Part shown: positions 53,459 through 64,000 of the stretch, piece by piece
How the letters are laid out: every line of letters begins with the position of its first letter
Numbering within the stretch: the stretch's first letter is position 1
Position numbers and translations under genes: made by a program
Notes under the pieces: generated by a model
Databases searched by the model: none
Told to the model about the DNA's origin: nothing
What the model saw: the letters and a program-made list of their open reading frames with translations, nothing else
Source: Andeanibacterium fulvum
Lineage (GTDB): Bacteria; Pseudomonadota; Alphaproteobacteria; Sphingomonadales; Sphingomonadaceae
NCBI RefSeq assembly: GCF_037154085.1
Contig: NZ_JBANRM010000002.1
Location: 434,001 to 498,000, forward strand
Direction of reading: 5' to 3'
Length of the DNA: 64,000 nt

Positions 53459-53974
53459 TTAAGCGGCATCCTTCGCGGCGTAGGCGCCGAAGACGCGCGC
53501 CAGCTTCGCCGCCGGAGCGGTGGAGAGCTGAGCGATCTTGGTCGCCGGAGCCTGAACGAGGCCAACAAGCTTTGCCCGCAGCTCGTCGAGCGACGGCAGG
53601 GACGCGAGCGCCCTGACACCGGCTTCGTCGAGAAGCGTATTGCCCATGGAACCACCCACGATTTCGAGCTTCGGGTTCGTCTTGGCAAAGTCCACGACTG
53701 CCTTTGCGGCGGCTACCGGGTCGACCGAAGTCGCCAGTGCCGTCGGGCCCGACAGAAATTCGTCGAGACCGGCGTAATCCGTGTCCTTGATGGCAAGCTT
53801 GGCAAGACGGTTCTTCGCAACCTTGTACGAGCCGCCAGCCTCACGCATTTTCGCGCGCAGTACGGTGGACTGAGCCACCGACAGGCCGAGGTTGCGGGTG
53901 ACAACCACCACGCCGACCTCGTTGAAAGTCGCGTTGAGCTGGGCGACCGAATCGGCTTTTTGCGAACGATCCAT
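53459..53974 (-). CDS. rplJ: 50S ribosomal protein L10
   Basis: L10 anchors the L7/L12 stalk and represses its own operon. The 171-residue product has MDRSQKADSVAQLNATFNEVGVVVVTRNLG and SYKVAKNRLAKLAIKDT blocks, then the C-terminal helix that binds L12 dimers. It is preceded by the L10 leader. rplK and rplA, its normal upstream neighbours, are not adjacent. Confidence 0.97.
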   Translation of the reverse strand: MDRSQKADSVAQLNATFNEVGVVVVTRNLGLSVAQSTVLRAKMREAGGSYKVAKNRLAKLAIKDTDYAGLDEFLSGPTALATSVDPVAAAKAVVDFAKTNPKLEIVGGSMGNTLLDEAGVRALASLPSLDELRAKLVGLVQAPATKIAQLSTAPAAKLARVFGAYAAKDAA

Positions 53975-54002
53975 GCCTTACTCCTTCACAATGGCCGCCC
54001 GG

Positions 54003-54245
54003 TTAGGCTCCGGACGACCGGCTACGTTTGACCGTGCCTGATGAAAGGCACGGGCGAGTCCGTTGATGGGAAGGAGGTGCGCACCATCCGATTGGATAAG
54101 GGGCGCGAATAGGGCACCGCTTGGCGCGGATGCCTTGAATCTCTTTCCCGTCTAGGCTGGACATTAAGGAGGCCAGATTGCCTCCACCAACTGTCTCGGA
54201 CGGATGACCGAAAGGCCTGAGCCTGCCGGTCGGGCGGGCCATTGG
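54003..54245 (-). ncRNA. L10 leader (autoregulatory mRNA leader of rplJL)
   Basis: The minus-strand leader carries the GAGACAGTTGGTGGAGG...GCCTCCTTAATG block and CCAGCC / GACGGGAAA pairing arms that I know from proteobacterial L10 leaders, which bind L10-L12 and shut down translation. GGTGGAGGC and GCCTCC pair. No T-rich attenuator is visible, so control is likely at translation. Confidence 0.65.
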
Positions 54246-54267
54246 CGCACAGGGTCGGAAAAGTCAA
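54239..54267 (-). promoter_or_regulatory. Possible promoter of rplJL
   Basis: On the minus strand TTGACT, 17 bases, CAATGG. The -35 is good and the -10 poor. It would start a leader of about 260 nt. Confidence 0.4.
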
Positions 54268-54352
54268 GCCGTCCAGCGGCGGCGGCCTAGGGGATCACGG
54301 CAATTGTATCTCGTCCCAAAGGGTCGAGAATGTTCCCGGTAAAGGGGGAAAC

Positions 54353-55048
54353 ATGGGCCAGACGATCTATGAGAGCGGCGCCTATCTGGAGAGCAACCCT
54401 GGCTGGCACGAGGCCGACGCGCCTTACAAGGCCGAATGGATTGCCGCGATCCTGAGGCGTAACCGGCTCCAGCCGGCGACGGTCGTGGAAGTGGGCTCCG
54501 GGTCGGGAGAGATTCTCGTCCGCCTGCGCCCGTTTCTGACGGATGCCGTGCTCAGCGGCTATGACATCTCATCCAATGCCCATGCGATCGCCGCGCCCAA
54601 GCAGGCGCTGGGCCTGACTTTCCATCATGCCGATTTTCACCGCGTGGAGACCCCGTCAGTGGACCTGCTGATGGCGATCGACGTGTTCGAACATGTGGAG
54701 GATTATTTCGGCTTCATTCGCGGGCTCAGGTCGCGCGCGGAATGGAAGCTGTTTCACATCCCGCTCGATCTCTCGGTCCAGGGGCTGCTGCGCGGCAAGC
54801 CGCTGCTCTATTCGCGGCAGGTGGTGGGGCACCTGCATTACTTCTGCAAGGACACGGCGCTGGCGACCTTGCGCGATTGCGGGCTGGAGATAGTCGACTG
54901 GAACTATACGCATGGGGCGGAAGATTTGCCCGGCCGCAAATTGCGCACCCGGCTGCTGAACTTCCCCCGCAAGGCCATGCGTGCGCTGAACGAGGATTTT
55001 GCGGTGAGAGTGATGGGCGGGGCATCGATGATGGTGCTGGCCCGATAG
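54353..55048 (+). CDS. SAM-dependent methyltransferase
   Basis: The 231-residue protein has the class I methyltransferase motifs: VVEVGSGSGEILVRLRPF near residue 45 (SAM loop), LSGYDISSNAHAIA (acidic motif II), and LLMAIDVFEHVEDYFGF (motif IV). Substrate unknown; the small-molecule type methyltransferases of this pattern often modify lipids or quinones. ATG 54353 has GGGGGAA upstream. It stands alone, divergent from rplJ and convergent with the HTH operon. Confidence 0.82.
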   Translation: MGQTIYESGAYLESNPGWHEADAPYKAEWIAAILRRNRLQPATVVEVGSGSGEILVRLRPFLTDAVLSGYDISSNAHAIAAPKQALGLTFHHADFHRVETPSVDLLMAIDVFEHVEDYFGFIRGLRSRAEWKLFHIPLDLSVQGLLRGKPLLYSRQVVGHLHYFCKDTALATLRDCGLEIVDWNYTHGAEDLPGRKLRTRLLNFPRKAMRALNEDFAVRVMGGASMMVLAR

Positions 55049-55092
55049 GCGAAGCCCCCTGCCGTCTGTGCGGAAGGGGGCGCGTCGCCGGT

Positions 55093-55311
55093 TCATTCGC
55101 TGTCGGGGCCGTCTTCGTAGCCGAGCAGGTCGCCCGGCTGGCACTCGAGTTCCCGGCAGATCGCTTCGAGAGTGGAGAAGCGGATCGCCTTGGCCTTGCC
55201 GGTCTTGAGGATCGAGAGGTTGGCGAGAGTAAGGTCGATCCGTTCCGCCAGTTCGGTCAGGGTCATGCGCCGTGCATGCAGCAGGTCGTCCAGTTTCACT
55301 ATCACGGGCAT
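55093..55311 (-). CDS. Small XRE-type HTH regulator (YozG-like)
   Basis: The 72-residue protein is a single helix-turn-helix of the HTH_26 type: LDDLLHARRMTLTELAERIDLTLANLSILKTGKAKAIRFSTLEAICRELECQPGDLLGY. Regulators of this size are nearly always encoded with a DUF2975 membrane protein, as here; the pair is thought to respond to membrane or redox state. The ATG overlaps the DUF2975 stop by 1 bp, with a GTG start three bases earlier possible. Confidence 0.88.
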   Translation of the reverse strand: MPVIVKLDDLLHARRMTLTELAERIDLTLANLSILKTGKAKAIRFSTLEAICRELECQPGDLLGYEDGPDSE

Positions 55312-55847
55312 CACACGGTCCCTTCCAGTTCTTCGCGCATCTCGGCGCCCCGGGTGAAGACCCGGGCAAGGATGAACAGCACGATGGCAAGGCCGATGCC
55401 GGTGAGCGAAATGTCGCTGTCGAGCTGGAAGCTGCCTTCCTCGATATTGCTTTCGAGCCAGGTCGAGATCAGGGCCAGCGGCAGGTTCACCAGCTGGACG
55501 ATGATCGCCAGCCAGCCCATCCGTCGCAATCGGCGGGCATTTTCCTGAGTGAAGGGATCGCCGTGGCCTACTGTGTCGATCACCTGCGCCAGGCGAGTGA
55601 CGAAATCATAGATGAGGCCGAGCGAGATCAGGGCGAAGAAGAGGGCGAGCGCCACCCCGCCGGTAATCTCCGCCAGGCTGGTCGGCTCGACCTGAACTTT
55701 CACATGGTCCGCGATGAAGCTGTTGTCGATCACGCTCACTGCCATGGCGACACCGAGGCCGATCATCCCGATGACAAGGCCGATCCGCACCAGGATCGTG
55801 CCGCCCTTCGCCGCGATCAGCAGCGGATCCCTGTTGCCCTTGGACAT
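55311..55847 (-). CDS. DUF2975 membrane protein
   Basis: The 178-residue protein has four hydrophobic segments, the DUF2975 layout: GTILVRIGLVIGMIGLGVAMAVS, GGVALALFFALISLGLIYDFVTRLAQVIDTV, RMGWLAIIVQLVNLPLALIS and ISLTGIGLAIVLFILARVF. GHGDPFTQENARRLRRMGW is the conserved cytoplasmic loop. It may sense a signal and control the HTH protein. It is co-translated with the HTH gene and preceded by a 42-residue ORF 24 bp upstream. Confidence 0.88.
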   Translation of the reverse strand: MSKGNRDPLLIAAKGGTILVRIGLVIGMIGLGVAMAVSVIDNSFIADHVKVQVEPTSLAEITGGVALALFFALISLGLIYDFVTRLAQVIDTVGHGDPFTQENARRLRRMGWLAIIVQLVNLPLALISTWLESNIEEGSFQLDSDISLTGIGLAIVLFILARVFTRGAEMREELEGTV

Positions 55848-55871
55848 GGATTGGGTTCCTTCCGTTCGGGC

Positions 55872-56000
55872 TCAGGCCAGCTGAGGCGCGGCATAGGCCG
55901 CGGGGGCCGAGCCGGGGACAGTGATTACCGGCGCCCACAGGGCGACAGCGATGAACAGGGCGGCAAGGCCGGCGGCGAGGTTGGAAGCATATTTGGTCAT
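55872..56000 (-). CDS. 42-residue small membrane peptide
   Basis: This short frame encodes MTKYASNLAAGLAALFIAV followed by a hydrophobic ALWAPVITV and a small Ala/Pro-rich end, with one membrane helix or signal-like segment. It lies 24 bp upstream of DUF2975 on the same strand with GGAG about 11 nt before the ATG, right after an AT-rich operator. Length and position suggest it is the first gene of the operon. I know no family; small Ala-rich peptides of this look are common but uncharacterised. Confidence 0.6.
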   Translation of the reverse strand: MTKYASNLAAGLAALFIAVALWAPVITVPGSAPAAYAAPQLA

Positions 56001-56059
56001 TTCTCGAACTCCGATATGGCTGATATCGATATTCAATAAGACGAGTCGGCCTTATTGTC

Positions 56060-56098
56060 AAACGATAATATCGAAAAACAATATGTAGCTTATCGTTT
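56060..56098. promoter_or_regulatory. AT-rich inverted repeat upstream of the HTH operon
   Basis: AAACGATAA at 56060-56068 and TTATCGTTT at 56090-56098 are a perfect 9-bp inverted repeat. The interval and the stretch back to 56020 contain further ATATCG and GATATC motifs. It is the most AT-rich segment of its surroundings and could be the binding site of the HTH protein. Confidence 0.5.
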
Positions 56099-56164
56099 TG
56101 CGAGGAAGTGGCGGTTTTCCGCGTTCCGGGCGCGCCTGATTGCATCCTTGCTGCGCCGCAGCGT

Positions 56165-56193
56165 TTGACAGAATCGGGCCCGTTTCCTATATC
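56165..56193 (+). promoter_or_regulatory. Promoter of rpoBC
   Basis: TTGACA, a 17-base spacer, TATATC: near consensus and the best promoter in the window. It would give an untranslated leader of about 220 nt before rpoB, unlike clusters where rpoB is read from the rplJL promoter. Confidence 0.8.
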
Positions 56194-56420
56194 CGCCCCT
56201 GTCAGATCGCTTCGAGCAAGGCGGGCCCTGCGCGGGGGTTCACTCAGGAAGGAAGCGCTGGCTATCCATAATCGCGACGCAAGCTGCAGCTGCGGCCCCG
56301 GTGGGGTGCGTATGCCTGCGGCTTTTTGGCGTTTCGCAATATGGGCCACTCGCGTGTGGCAGAATTCATAAAGTCGGCGTGTAGAGGCGCTGGCGTAACG
56401 AAGAAGAGGCAATCTCCTCC

Positions 56421-60596
<4,176 letters not shown>

Positions 60597-60605
60597 GTGG
60601 TTGCG

Positions 60606-60811
60606 ATGGCCAAGAGCAGGGCGCTGGATTGGATGATCCGCGGCCTGTGCGGGGTCATCGCAATTTTCAACGTCACACAACTGACCGGTTTGGAAATCTC
60701 TCCACCGATCAAAGGCGTTGGGCAAGCACTTACGTCATTGTTTTTAATAGGATTTCTTGTCTTGGCAATTGCTCGCCAAGCGCAGATTGGCCCCTTTAGA
60801 GGGATTGAAAA

Positions 60812-60815
<4 letters not shown>
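60606..60815 (+). CDS. Small membrane protein between rpoB and rpoC
   Basis: The 69-residue product (ATG 60606; a GTG 9 bp earlier follows the rpoB stop directly) has two hydrophobic segments, MIRGLCGVIAIFNVTQLTG and GQALTSLFLIGFLVLAIARQ. Its stop overlaps the rpoC start (ATGA). The gene is much richer in A+T than rpoB and rpoC. I recognise no family. It could couple rpoC translation to its own or be a recently inserted gene. Confidence 0.65.

Positions 60816-64000
<3,185 letters not shown>

Overview
The window is chromosomal DNA of an alphaproteobacterium, most likely order Sphingomonadales (an Erythrobacter/Altererythrobacter/Novosphingobium-like organism). The grounds are high G+C, a Caulobacter-type CtrA, the alphaproteobacterial DksA variant, DUF4167 and twin-transmembrane small proteins, and dense palindromic intergenic repeats of the kind common in sphingomonads. 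The taxonomic call is an inference from gene content. I see no phage, insertion sequence, CRISPR array, tRNA or rRNA. Several genes use TTG or GTG starts.

Layout. 0-9 kb: FemAB-like acyltransferase, Sel1 protein, dksA, PilZ protein, an orphan oligopeptide-type binding lipoprotein, DUF4112, two small secreted hypotheticals, an HNH nuclease, and a coupled gluQ / small membrane protein / cobalamin adenosyltransferase run. 9-23 kb: 3-hydroxyacyl-CoA dehydrogenase, mutS divergent from maeB, a TSUP transporter, trmB, ctrA, rpoN, lptB, pmbA and ppa. 23-32 kb: a luciferase-like monooxygenase, hisS, prfA-prmC, DUF4167, lnt and metK. 32-35 kb: the most accessory-looking stretch, with a structured non-coding segment, an ankyrin-like exported protein of different composition and an MFS transporter. 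35-41 kb: a 3-oxoacid CoA-transferase operon whose two subunits flank a HAD phosphatase, PhaR-type operators, a promoter/terminator unit with no gene, and a CDC48-type double AAA ATPase. 41-53 kb: mscS-polA, a repeat-rich lipoprotein, a class A beta-lactamase-like protein, groESL under CIRCE control, a MATE transporter, a lipid-anchored cytochrome c and a secreted unknown. 53-64 kb: rplJL on the minus strand with an L10 leader, a short insert (methyltransferase; 42-aa peptide-DUF2975-HTH operon), then rpoB, a small membrane ORF and rpoC, which runs off the window end.

How the genes work together. Several units are classic: prfA-prmC (release factor and its methylase), lptB-rpoN, groES-groEL with CIRCE, and rplJL with its leader. 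Others look unusual. The ribosomal-protein and RNA polymerase genes, normally one cluster, are split and divergent here, with a self-contained small regulatory operon between them. rpoB and rpoC are separated by a translationally coupled membrane peptide. The ketone-body/PHB-type CoA-transferase operon carries an embedded phosphatase and a PhaR-like operator.

Two repeat families punctuate the intergenic spaces: paired inverted copies of a CCTGAGCCTGTCGAAGG palindrome (six pairs), and GTCATTGCGAG-ended palindromes (two full copies with a shared loop, one divergent). All calls come from reading the sequence; family names rest on remembered motifs, not on searches.
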